From contig CM042029.1 in NCBI GenBank assembly GCA_023525975.1, forward strand, positions 79,900,849 to 79,964,848: a stretch of DNA of 64,000 nucleotides. The letters run 5' to 3'. A model generated the notes under the pieces. The model had not been told where the DNA came from. It did no database searches and was given only the letters and a program-made list of their open reading frames with translations. Origin of the DNA: Smallanthus sonchifolius (taxonomy: Eukaryota > Streptophyta > Magnoliopsida > Asterales > Asteraceae). Positions 24,595 to 35,143 of this stretch are shown here, in pieces. The position numbers were made by a program, and so were the translations under genes. Positions within the stretch are counted from its first letter, which is position 1. Every line of letters begins with the position of its first letter.

Positions 24595-26068
24595 TCACTT
24601 GGAGTTCAAATCCAGAGTGGTTGACCTTGACTCAAAGTCAAAGTCAATGCCATTCACATATTCACTATTCAAATCAAACCTCATACTCTTGCTAACTTCA
24701 CAATTACCATCTGAAATTGTACTCCCACTTCTCTTCCTTCCAGACCCAGAATTACTAATTCCACTCCTGTTCGCGGGACTCATCTCCATTAATGACAAAA
24801 CAAGATTATCTTTTTCGTTTCTTTCAGAGCTCTCGGATGATGTTAACGAGCTTTCCAATGATGATTTTGCTTTCGGGTTTATCTCAAGATCGGTTTTTAA
24901 ACTTGAATTTTCTAGTTCTGTAAGAATTGATAAAGAACTCGGGCACCTGCTGTCCACCATGGAAACTAATTGTGACAGCTCAGCTTTTGCTACTTCCACT
25001 TCTATAGTAGATGAATTATACCCTGCAAGTGTGTCTTGTGCCTTTTTTAAAACTGACTGCAAATACTTTCCTTGAGCCTCAATTCTCAATTGCAAATGTC
25101 TTTGTACCTGAAAAATACCATTAGTTAGTGGCGGATCCAAGAATTTTGAATATTTGACAAGAATATGCACAAAAAAATTATTTTTTGTTTTATGTAGGTC
25201 TGCCCATATCTAAACTTTTACATTATGCATCCACAATTGTACTTTTCTAAAAAAAAATATGTATTCATTTTTTTACCTCTATTTGTTCATGAAGCTTTCT
25301 TTGCACCTCCATTTGCATCTGCAGAGCTTGAGCAATCCTTAAGCTCCTGAAGCATAAAGATTACAATTAATCAGTTTTTAAAATTTTATCTTAAGAAAAG
25401 CTAGAGAATTTATAGGTATAAAAAGTGGATTACTCGTTAATCTGAATTGGGGATTCATCGTTGTGATCGATGCTAGTGATATCACTCCTATGATCATCTG
25501 CAAATTCTGCATCAAAATCATGAATTTAAATTAAATCTATCATCAGAAATGCATAAAGATTGAAATGCATATTTAGTTATTTACTCACCTTCTTGTTTAC
25601 TTTCACTGCAATCTGGTGACTGTTGAACTTTTCCCAGCCTAAATTTCTTCATTGGTACAAAAAAAAACATAATAATGATGATCAAGAATTAGCAATTTAG
25701 CATACTAATGATAACTGTTAATTGGAAAACAAATTAAGGCTAAAAGTACCTGCAAATGACTCTTTAAGTGGTACAAAGTAAGCCCATGAATGCTCATGAC
25801 TCTCATCAAAGATTTTGGTGTTGCTTCTGTTCATACCATAAGTGCAAAAAAGATATAAACTTTTTAACACCCAACAAATAAAGATTCAAGTAAAGGAAAC
25901 ATTTATAAAAAAATTGACATGTTACTCACTTTCTGGGCCTCCAAGCTGAGTGACCGCATCGACAAACCGTTGGTGAAGCTCAGGAGTCCACTTGAGTCTA
26001 GGCTTAGCATCACTGGATAAAACTAAACTCAAATATTGATTTTGATTTTGAATATTCTGATCTGCCAT
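24595..26068 (-). CDS. MYB-CC (PHR1-like, GARP/G2-like) transcription factor, 6 exons
   Basis: Exons in transcript order, 26068-25930, 25826-25750, 25646-25589, 25497-25434, 25346-25277 and 25107-24595, join in frame at GT/AG borders to give 306 residues starting MADQNIQNQ. Residues ~22-80 are the single MYB/GARP DNA-binding domain (KPRLKWTPELHQRFVDAV, then the HGLTLYHLKSHLQKFRLGK helix). Residues ~113-155 are the MYB-CC coiled coil with the hallmark LHEQIEVQRHLQLRIEAQGK. The C-terminus is Ser/Asp-rich and probably disordered. Family members bind GNATATNC-type (P1BS) elements as dimers in the nucleus, and the best-known act in phosphate-starvation signalling; the exact subclade is not assignable here, and the role in phosphate response is family knowledge, not shown. 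Proximity to an S-like RNase, a typical phosphate-starvation product, is suggestive only. Confidence 0.93.
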
Positions 26069-26099
26069 TTAACAGTTTCTGGGAGAGATAAAGCACAAC

Positions 26100-26140
26100 T
26101 AAGAAATGATATAGGTGTGTATGTGTGTGTGTATATGTGT
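26100..26140. repeat. GT/TA-rich microsatellite in the MYB-CC 5' region
   Basis: A run of GTGTGTATGTGTGTG followed by TATATGTGTGTA, about 40-70 bp upstream of the start codon, probably in the 5' UTR. A G run also occurs at about 26254-26266. Confidence 0.8.
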
Positions 26141-26241
26141 GTATTGGTGGTGATCAAACATAGAATAGGATTGTGGTAATCTGGTCTGATTCTCTTTAAT
26201 TCAAGATTTGTGTCTGAAATATGTGGCAGCTCAATGTTAGT

Positions 26242-26248
26242 CTTTATA
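26242..26248 (-). promoter_or_regulatory. TATA-box candidate for the MYB-CC gene
   Basis: The minus strand reads TTATAAAG about 175 bp upstream of the ATG. Position and sequence are plausible for a core promoter, but nothing else confirms it. Confidence 0.3.
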
Positions 26249-26268
26249 ATTGAGGGGGGGGGGGGGTG

Positions 26269-27379
26269 ATTGTTCGCTTGTTCTCACTCCATATCAGGAA
26301 ACAAAAGTGGGGCAATGCAAGGTGAGGGAATATATGCTCTCGTGAGCTGTTTCTATACCTTTCTCTCAATTCACATTTCAATATTCACCCACAAAACAAA
26401 GGATAAAAAAAGTATTTTTTATTCATTTTCCTTTGACTTGAATGGCATGAAAGAATCTTTGATTGTGCAAAAACAAAGAAAGCAAAACACAGTTCCATTT
26501 GGGTCTCAAAAGCAGAGAAAAAAGTGCATGATTTGTTTTTACCCTCATGTTTTCAATCACCCACTCTTCACAATTCACACCCAACTCACAAATTCAACAT
26601 CTAGCTTTGAATTTTCATCTAACCCAATTTACCCAAATTCTCACAGGACTTTCATCGAACACCTGGTGTGCATTCAATAGCAATTTCGCCGAAACTAGTT
26701 ATTAATAATAATGATCAAAATTGAAAAGCACAGATCTTTATTCTTTATCTTGCTTGATTCCTACTGAATTAAGGAACCCTACCATGATGTTAATGGGCTC
26801 AACTTTCTAAAACTGCTAGGAACTTTGAGAAAAGAGGATTTATGTTAGTGGGATGGGGATTACTTTTGGAGATTGAAAGTGATGGCAAATGAGTTTTTGT
26901 TTTCTTTGATTAACCTATTTTGGGTGGAAGATGTGGTGGGATTGGCAGATTCTCTTTGTTGTTTGTAGGCTTAGGGGAATCAAAGAATCCAACAATAGAT
27001 TTTTGGACAAATTTCTTGTTTTTATGCTATCTATTAACAAAACTTTATATTTAAATTTAAATTAAAGAATAAAAAGATAAAGTGATGAGGGGAATAAACC
27101 AATTCATCAATGATTTATTATAGAATTTCATAGTATGACCATGCCCAACATATTATACTTTTATTATGTACACTGGAAATGAAATTAATTACTATTTATA
27201 TTAATATGATATCGTTTTTTTATTTTAGAGTAGATATGAGTTTATAAAATAAAGGTATTTATATTTGGTGATTCCACTTTACCCATTTTACTTGGAACAA
27301 ATTAAATTTATTCATTACTAGTTAAATGAAGGTTGGTTCTCTATCATATGTTACTGTTTTTTGAAGAGTAACTCTTTTC
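26269..27379. other. Upstream intergenic region of the MYB-CC gene
   Basis: Probable promoter-proximal and intergenic DNA. A 136-codon plus-strand open frame (26270-26680) has no recognisable domain and poor coding character, so it is not called. Confidence 0.4.
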
Positions 27380-27387
27380 ACTCAGAC

Positions 27388-28151
27388 TAGGGATGAGATC
27401 GGTATAAAAAATACCGGTCCCGAATTTTATTGAAAAATGGGTACCGATAACGGTACCGAAAATATAAAATCGGTACCTGTACCTGTACCGGTACGGTACA
27501 TGTATTTCGGTACCCGGTACCAGTTTGGTACCCGAATACAGATTTTCATAAATTATTGGTTTTCATAATAAGAAGTTAAGAACTAATACTACATATGGCA
27601 ATATCATCATCTTTTAAAATATCGTCTATGTCATCCACAATTGGTTTTCTCGACTTTCTTACACAATCTGAAGTGCAAATCAAAGTTTCAACAATATTAT
27701 ATGACAACCTTGTTCTGTAGTCATCTAACTTATTATGTGGTCATCTAATTTACGACCGCTCATACTTTTTGTCAAAACCTGCTCTTGGTTCCATACACAA
27801 ACCATATTTCCAGAATTTTGAAAAATTAAACAAAAATTAATCGATCCAGAATTTTGAGTTGGGTTGGGGATAACAGTTCGTTCAGATTAGCGAGTGGGGT
27901 TTTGGAAATTGAAAAGGTGATAGATATTGTGAACTTATGGTATTACAAAATAACAAATTCACATAAAAAGGACCCCTCGTATTTTCGGGACTAAAGGGGT
28001 ATTTTTTCAGTAAAGTACAGGTACCGGTACCGACCAGTACCGATACCAAAATCAGAAAAAATCAAGTCCCAGTACCGGTACCCGTTTTGATTTTTTGTAC
28101 CGGTTCGGGACGGGTACCGGTACAGGTACTGGTACTAAAAGCTCATCCAAA
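27388..28151. mobile_element. hAT-like non-autonomous element, 764 bp, GGTACC-rich ends
   Basis: Imperfect terminal inverted repeats TAGGGATGAG / CTCATCCAAA with a perfect 8-bp target duplication ACTCAGAC (27380-27387 and 28152-28159). About 150 bp inside each end is filled with variants of GGTACCGGTACC, which pair across the element. No transposase was recognised. Confidence 0.85.
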
Positions 28152-28252
28152 ACTCAGACCCCGTCACGTTACGCATTTTACTTAATTTTTTTTATTTATT
28201 TTCAATAATTGCGCTTTAGTTTAACTTAAAGATGAAAGAGTTACTACACAAA

Positions 28253-28335
28253 CAAAAAGTTGGCTCAACTGTTGACAACATTCTCCTTAAACTAGGTGGA
28301 GTGGGTTCGATCCCACGCCCACACCACCAGCAAAC
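28253..28335 (+). other. tRNA-derived SINE head or tRNA relic
   Basis: An A-box-like GTTGGCTCAACTGTTGACA is followed about 30 nt later by a perfect T-arm-like GTGGGTTCGATCCCACG (B box GGTTCGATCC). The anticodon arm is not well formed. This fits the pol III head of a plant SINE or a tRNA pseudogene. The tail is not defined. Confidence 0.5.
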
Positions 28336-28770
28336 GGTTCTTGATTCTTGCCACACGCCACCTTTCCTTTATTTTAACATTTATAATTAATTTTAAGCAT
28401 ATTTTGTTTTTCTCTTATAACTTTAAGTTATAATATTTTACGATATTCCGAATGTAGTGTTGCGATACATTTATTTTTAACTACATTTTGAAATAAATTT
28501 TATTTAAAACCAAAGTTTCATGATAATGTACAAGACATCAAAGCAGAACGTACGTCGAAGCTACTTTCATGTTTCGTGTTTTTTTAGTTTTTTTCTCTCA
28601 CGCCTTTAAAATATGATGTTTTATTAAACTCCGGATTTGCCGTTTCGACGTGTTCATTTTTATCAACGTTTCGATGTAAGTTTTTTTCACAGGGTCGTCA
28701 AAACCAAGTTTTACAAATTTTAACACATCCGTCGCAACGCACGCGCTAAGCTCATTCATTTATTAGTAAT
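28336..28770. other. Transposon debris next to element 2
   Basis: 'gtcgcaacgcacgcgctaag' near 28733 resembles the hairpin at the 3' end of another Helitron. No gene is visible. Confidence 0.35.
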
Positions 28771-28782
28771 CTAGGTTAGAAT

Positions 28783-31144
28783 TGTCACACCCCAACCGAC
28801 GGCGGAAACGTCTTGGCGTGAAGCGTGCAGACTGTTCATTGCTCATGGTTTGCTAAAGTTTAAATAATTCATAATTGTTTTCATTGCAATCAACCAAGTT
28901 CAACAAAACACAATCCATCCATAAAGCAAAATGTAAATTTACATAGAATAAACTGATTTAATTAAATACTAAGTCCAACAATCCTATGTGTAGCATAACT
29001 TGAATCACTTCTAACGTCAGTACCTGAAACATGGTTAAAACGACGTCAACTAGAAAGTTGGTGAGAATACATAGGTTTTATTGTGTGATAGCAAAATACG
29101 TGTTGTGTGCATACAGTTCAATACAACATGACAATTAGGGCAATTATGGAGAGAAAACTATCATGTGACCTATACAATCAAACCTTTGTAACTTGCACTC
29201 AAAATTTGTGTTGTCAGTAACAGTCACCCTACCTGGGTGGGTTTGTCAGACTCAATAGATCTACCACTGTTTACTGTCGGCTGTTAGTTAATGATTGTAC
29301 ATGAAGAGCATAATAGTTGGTCTACACGTCTAGTACTCAAGCATAAAGCGCAAAATTTGTATACATGCATAGGATGAAACTGTATATGTGTATAATTGAA
29401 AACATGTAAATAGAACGCATGTTCCACCCCAAAAGTTGTAAATAGTTTGAAAAGGGGGCTATGTAAACTCACATGTTATGCAGAGTGTAGATCACACAAG
29501 CAAGTATGAAATGGCGGTGGGTTGTAGAGTGCTAGATTCGACCTAATGAACAATGTATATAATTATGTATTAATGACTTGCGTTTATTCGATATCGGAAG
29601 TGGATTTGTTTTAGGGTTTGTTATAAAATACACCGTTTTATTTAGAATGTTTATTAGATAGTAATGATATCTATATTTATTTAATTGTAAGTTTAAATAA
29701 GTAATACTTGTTAAAGACAAAACGTATTGTTGTTTATAAAAATAATTATGTAGTATTTTATTGATTTTAATTTAAAGAAAGAGCAAATAATTGATTCGAA
29801 TGATTTGTTAACGAAACTCGGTTCTGAATATTTTATAAAATAATACTCTTTATAACATTAGAGTATAATATATTAAATTGGTTAAAATAAAGATTCTGTT
29901 AAGGGGGACACGACCGTGCTCGTGTTGGGCACGACCGCGCTCGGCTCGCACGCGACCGAGCTTGGTCGGTAGCGCGCCCGTGGTTGGTCAGAAGGCTTCA
30001 AAAGGGTCTGTCCGTAGAGCATGACCGTGCTCGTGTCCGGCACGACCGCGTCTAGGGTTGGTTTAGGTCAGGACTTTGTTTGCTCGGCAAACACGACCGG
30101 GCCATGACTCGGGCACGACTGTGCTTGGTCAGGCACGACCGCGCTCCATGATGAGCGTGACCGTGTCTGGTCTTTTTCAGACACAATTCGCTCGATTCTT
30201 GTATTAAAAGCCACTGGAATCAAAGGGTTTTCATTCATAAAGTGTTTTCGAACCTACTCCTACTATTTAATTGGGTTAAAAACACATCTTTCGTGTAGTT
30301 TGATTAAATCGTTTATTTTTCAAAACTAAATTTCAAAACTGATTAATCGTGTAATGTAGCAACGAATTAGGTTAGGGCTTTTGATCATAGTGAAGAGACG
30401 AACCAATTGGACTACTACTAACCTGCTTTGATTGGGCAACGACTGCTGTCGGCTACGAGGAATATTTCGCGGCTCCTTTTCGATCGGCAGAGAGATGGAG
30501 ATGTTATTCTGATGATGTTAAGGTTGAGGGAAGTTTATAGAAGTCGTATAAAGTTATTAATGTGGTTTGATTCATTTGATTTGGTCATAATTACGAGATT
30601 TGATTCGATAAGGAAAGTCCGGTCGTAGTCGTGAGAATTCAGACGATTGGACGTGTATTTGGTCGGGTATTAGGCTGAATAAACCGAATATCTTCTTCTG
30701 CAAGTCTCGCAAACTTCTAAACGTGTTTACGATCTATTTTTGGACAAGATTTGAGTTGGTTTGACTTTTCAGAAGTCAAACTGTGTCGGAGGCGCGACCG
30801 TGCTTAATCTTAAGCACGACCGTGGTCGTGGTCTTAAGCGCGACCGTGCTTCTATCAAGAACGACCGTGCTTGCACCAATTTTGGGTAAATACAAGAATA
30901 GTCCTTGTAGTTTTCTAGTCTTGACGTTGTTGTGAGTTTTGATCAGTTTTGGTCCTCGGGGTTTGTAAGATAATGGAGGGTTATTTTAGTTATTATTGTA
31001 ATGTCATAAATGTGTGTATGTTCTTACGTCTTCGTCATTGCACAGGAAATAATGAACGTTGTGACAAGTGGTGAATGTAGAATTGGAAGCGAAATCGTCT
31101 TTCATTGTACGACATTAAATAATAGGAGAAACATGGATGTTACA
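28783..31144 (-). repeat. 3' LTR of element 2
   Basis: Near-identical to 35144-37504 and adjacent to the polypurine tract. It contains GC-rich motif clusters at 29907-30175 and 30791-30878. Confidence 0.95.
29907..30175. repeat. GCACGACCGNGCT-type motif cluster in the LTR
   Basis: Many variants of CACGACCGTGCT / CACGACCGCGCT recur at irregular spacing in an otherwise AT-rich LTR, again at 30791-30878, and in the other LTR (36268-36535, 37151-37235). The core CACGACCGTG is almost palindromic. Similar CACGACCGTGC motifs appear in the LTR-like DNA near 48668. Confidence 0.8.
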
Positions 31145-31162
31145 GTATCCCCATGTTGAGGG
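31145..31162 (-). other. Polypurine tract of element 2
   Basis: The minus strand reads AACATGGGGATAC directly before the 3' LTR. It is a modest purine tract at the correct position. Confidence 0.55.
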
Positions 31163-31664
31163 AATTTCGTCCCGAAATTGAGTTAGTTCAAGCTACTGAA
31201 ACTGTAAGGAGACGTGGGTTTGGATTTTTCAATGGGTTTTTGACAATTGGCCTAGGGAGTAATACGGATGGCCAGGTTTCAGTCTGAAAAAAAAATTTGT
31301 CGTCATGTCGGGCATAGAGGGTGGTAGTGGGTTTAGTCTTGAAAAGGGTTAAGGAGAAGACTATCAACGAATACCCTAGACTCTAAAGATAACATTGTAT
31401 TACTTTAAATAGGAACGATAGGGATTTGGTAATTAGGGTTTGTTTGTGATGTGGTCTATTATGCCCGAGATTTGTTAGTGGATGAGGGGTTTCACAAATA
31501 TTGGTCAATGTCAGAATATCATAAAAAACTTCTCGTGATACGAACAACGCTACTACTTGCAATATGACAGGAACACTTATATATAGGAAGTACCAGCGGC
31601 GTATCCACCATGCCCTTGTCACATCACATTTGTCTCGTTGTCATATATCATGATAGGTTTTAGG

Positions 31665-31795
31665 TCATAACACACGACAAAATTTCACTATGCTTTCCCT
31701 GCGCTGATTTGTATAATTCCGTGTGCACCCGTAATTATTCAAATCATCGTATGGTCCGTATAGATCGTTTCGTTGTGTGCGGGTAAGGAGCACAG
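31665..31795. other. Conserved 3' internal block (element 2)
   Basis: The counterpart of 9195-9345 in element 1, containing 'cacacgacaaaatttcactatg', 'gcgctgattt' and 'gtgtgcacccgtaattattcaaatc' (in parts). Confidence 0.6.
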
Positions 31796-31918
31796 TTTTT
31801 ACTATGATCACGTTTATTGATTACACATAAAGTCGCTACCAAGTAACTATGTCCCTAATCAGGTCAGTTTGCAACTAAAGACTAGTAAAGTAGTAACACT
31901 TAGAGTTTCTTAGTTTGC

Positions 31919-31965
31919 TCGTGTTTGAACAAGAATACGTCAAACCCCGAGTCGTTTCAATGTAT
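31919..31965. other. Single stem-loop unit homologous to the element 1 array
   Basis: CTCGTGTTTGA, the loop ACAAGAATACG, then TCAAACCCCGAG. The inner arms GTTTGA/TCAAAC and outer CTCG/CGAG pair. The loop is identical to that of the 12-unit array at 9.5-10.1 kb, so the array expanded from a unit like this. Confidence 0.75.
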
Positions 31966-31979
31966 TATGGTCTTCAACT

Positions 31980-32530
31980 TTGGCGTACAAAGTGCATGAC
32001 CATGTCTTGTGTATGATGTAATCAATCTATTGCAAATATTGTAAGCAATTTTGTTTCGAGTATATAGTAAACACACAAGTCTCATGTATGATCTAGTGCC
32101 ACGTAGTTTGTAATCAAATAGGTCTCGTAAATAAATTAGCGTCTTGTATTTTGTAAATCAATAAGCTCTAATGTGTAATGTAAACAACATAGTATCATGT
32201 GTATTGTAGGAAATGGACCTCATGTATAGTGTTAGCAACTTAGAATCATGTATTCTGTATAACGTACACCGTTTAGTATCAAGTGCTTTGTAACAAAATG
32301 AGTTTCATGTATAGTGTGGTCAATCTAGAACTATGTATCAATGACGCAAATCTTATGCATCACGTATATTGCAAACAATTAAGTTTCGTGTATTATGTAA
32401 TTTGTGTAGTATTGAATATATTGAGAATAATTGAGTTTTATGTACCATAAGATTGCATTGAATATATTGGGAACGTGAGCATTGAACTTCGCGTGCGATG
32501 TGTACTAACGGGTTTTGTATACGATCTAGT
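31980..32530. repeat. Degenerate repeats, 'catgtat-ntgtaa-caa' units
   Basis: Loosely periodic (~40 bp) variants of 'tcatgtattgtgtaa.caat' fill this part of the element 2 interior. They are too diverged for an exact unit by eye. Confidence 0.5.
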
Positions 32531-33317
32531 GTTGCGGAGAAGTGTGTTGTTGTCGTTCTTGTAAGACGTGGTAGTTAGGTTCTAGCCCCTTAAATATCGT
32601 TGAGGTTTGTGGGGATGTTTAACATCTACGCGGTACGGATCGTCTCTTGAAGCGGCAAGTGAAAAGTAACGAGGAGGTTCTGAAACACTCAGTGGGATGT
32701 GTTTACAAATAATTGATCTTTGTTTGAAAATAGAAAATTGTAAATTGTTCTTGGTTATAGATGTATAAAGTAATGAAACTATTGAGTTAAATAATCTAAA
32801 TAAATAGACCATTTACAGGAAAAATCTTTAATTTAAAAAAAAATTTAATTATTATGGAGGGAATATTTTAAGATGACTTATTGGCTAAACAAGTAGTCGT
32901 ATATTAATTTAGCCAATGTTTAAAAATAATTACTGTAATGAGGAAAATCATGCTTGTTTATCAATTTGAAGTAATATTTCTATAAAATAGGTTGTATTAA
33001 TTTCCCTTGTAAAGTGAAAATGTTTATGGGAAGTTTATGTTTCTTATATTCTTTTAAAAGTTCGATAAATGTTTGGTTCTGAAAACAACGAGGTTGTTTA
33101 AATCTAATATGATGATTTGATTATGAAGAAGATGAAATCGTATTGGATGAAGAAGGTGATACTTGAGGGATGAAAATATGATGGATGAACAATGAATAAT
33201 AACTTTAGAATTTTGAAAAATATAAAATTTATTAAATGCTGAAATGGTAAACATTATTCAAAACATAAGGAAAAGTTTTCAAGTTGAAAATTTAAAGGCA
33301 ATAAATAGAAATTTCTG

Positions 33318-33863
33318 CTAACGCCTCTGGTAGTTTCCCACTAGAAGGAAGATAATCACCAAGACGAGCACCGCTATGGTCATTCGGGTAGTTAATCTGG
33401 ATTCGGCCCTAGCTGTTTCCGTGCGATTCTCAAGCATTTCTCTTTCGAGGATGGAAATTAACTCCTTTTGGTGCCCTAATTGATTCACTAGGCTATCCAT
33501 TCTCTGTCCTTGCAAGTCATGTATTACTCCGTGCTCCATCCTTTGCCTCTCAAACTCGGAGGTCCTCACATATTGGTGAATGTCGTTGATTGGAATTCCC
33601 ATAGCACTAGTGGGTGCCATGGTATGCCTTGTCCAAGGGTTAGGATGATATGGGTCGGGCATCAGATACGGGTCTCTTAATGGGGGTGATCCAGGTGTTC
33701 GAAGTCTCGGGTCGGTGTTCCTAGTCCAATCTGCACTTACATCAACTCTTGGTCTAGTAGCTGGAGGTGTTGGTGACCGATACACGGGTGTCCCAATGTC
33801 TTCTTCCCAATCAGACTCTGCTCCAGGACGGTAAACCGGGGAGGAAGGAGAGTAGGAGTCCAT
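33318..33863 (-). CDS. Intact accessory ORF of element 2, homologue of 11284-11859
   Basis: The start is set at the ATG giving MDSYSPSSPVYRPG, because it aligns with MDSHSHSSPVYRPG in element 1; the frame is open for 24 codons further upstream (33935). The 181-residue protein has the same order of parts: SPVYRPG-E-SDWEE, a second TPVYRSP, DWTRN, SPPLRDPYLMP, SAMGIPINDI, a charged coiled-coil region ending LENRTETARAESRL, and a C-terminal membrane helix (MTIAVLVLVIIFLLV) with a short basic tail. Differences from element 1 are numerous along the whole length, yet there is no stop or frameshift, hinting at selection. It lies 1.28 kb inside the 5' LTR. Function unknown. Confidence 0.7.
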   Translation of the reverse strand: MDSYSPSSPVYRPGAESDWEEDIGTPVYRSPTPPATRPRVDVSADWTRNTDPRLRTPGSPPLRDPYLMPDPYHPNPWTRHTMAPTSAMGIPINDIHQYVRTSEFERQRMEHGVIHDLQGQRMDSLVNQLGHQKELISILEREMLENRTETARAESRLTTRMTIAVLVLVIIFLLVGNYQRR

Positions 33864-34644
33864 ATCTAGCAGAGAAGCAATGAAAAGGTTATAAGTGATA
33901 GTGAAATATCGAGTGTTAAATGTAGGGGATCTCATAGGTTTAAAGTTTGACTAGTCATAACACCGAGTCTCCACAATAGTATTTTAGAAACACACTTGAC
34001 CTATAAGCATGCATCCCTGAGGAGAATTTCCAGGAAGGAGGGGTGGGTCACTAAGACAAGTTAAGTGCCCTGTCTTTCCTTAGCCAGAATCCCTCATGGG
34101 CCTACATACTCTTCCAGCCATCATGTATTAATAGTACTATTGTTGGGCTCATGGTCATGATGAGAATTATTATGGACTGGGCCTTGTGGCCCGAATGTAA
34201 GGTTTACGCATTTCAGTGGACTTCTTCTTCTTGGAAGATAGAGGGGCTTCTTAGTTTATTATTGGTGGGCATTAGGCCCAATAGTTTAGATTTAGTTCAC
34301 AAGGGTGGTGGCATTATATGTGTGAATTTAAGGGTGTATGAAAACTTTGGTGTGTGTGTTTGTGTTTAAAACTTAGGATAACACTTAATGAAACACATAG
34401 GTAGTATGTAGATAGTAATGAATGTAAGCACAAGGGTTATCAAGTAGCGTGACACATAAACTATCATGTATTGTAGCATGTATTGAAATTACTTAGGGTA
34501 ACATGTAAAAATATCCAAACAAAACGGATATTCATAGTTTGGATTGTACTCAAATAGTGACATAATCACTTGAATACTATGACACATTAAGGTTAATTAA
34601 ACTTATATAATTTTCAAGGAGACGTGCTTTAGCCTATAAGTAAA

Positions 34645-34765
34645 CACTCATCCCGGGAATTCCCAGGAAAGCATACGGGTCCCTCGGTTGATTGGGATTT
34701 ATACGAAATGCTTTCCTAGACAGAAAACCCGGAATACAGGTGTCACCCTTCCAGATTGCACGTGT
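34645..34765. other. Conserved leader block (element 2)
   Basis: Aligns with 13015-13140: 'actcatcccgggaattcccagg', 'aaagcatacgggtccc', 'tttatacgaaatgctttcct', 'ggaatacaggtgtc'. Located between PBS and ORF. Confidence 0.6.
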
Positions 34766-35127
34766 CCTCTAATAATTAACAAAGTTTAAAACCTTAACGA
34801 AGAAATAATTAAATTTTATAGATTTAACTCCATGAAGATTCCACATGCTATGTTGAATATGATAAGGAAGTAGACAAGAAGGTTATGAGGTTTAGGGTAA
34901 GGGTAGGGATATTATTTTATCTAATTTATTATTTAGGTATAGTCTAGTAAGTTATGAATTCTAACAATTAAGGTACCATGATAAAATAAAATATAGTAAG
35001 CATGTATCACATAGCATGTAACACATAGCATGTAGCATATCATATATTCATAGAGTATGGTAAATAATGGGTGTCCTAAGGTTATAGTCTAGGTCAAGTG
35101 TCTAATAACCTAAATCCCTATAACCAA

Positions 35128-35140
35128 GGCTCTGATACCA
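35128..35140 (-). other. Primer binding site of element 2 (initiator tRNA-Met)
   Basis: The minus strand reads TGGTATCAGAGCC three bases inside the 5' LTR, the same spacing as in element 1. Confidence 0.9.
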
Positions 35141-35143
35141 ATC

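Noticed and set aside
24599..25075. 158-codon plus-strand frame
   Set aside because: Antisense shadow of the last MYB-CC exon.
26270..26680. 136-codon plus-strand frame upstream of the MYB-CC gene
   Set aside because: No domain, AT-rich low-complexity composition, and overlaps the probable promoter and 5' UTR of the opposite gene.
28253..28335. Functional tRNA gene
   Set aside because: The T-arm is excellent but the anticodon arm and acceptor stem are not formed; better explained as a SINE head or pseudogene.
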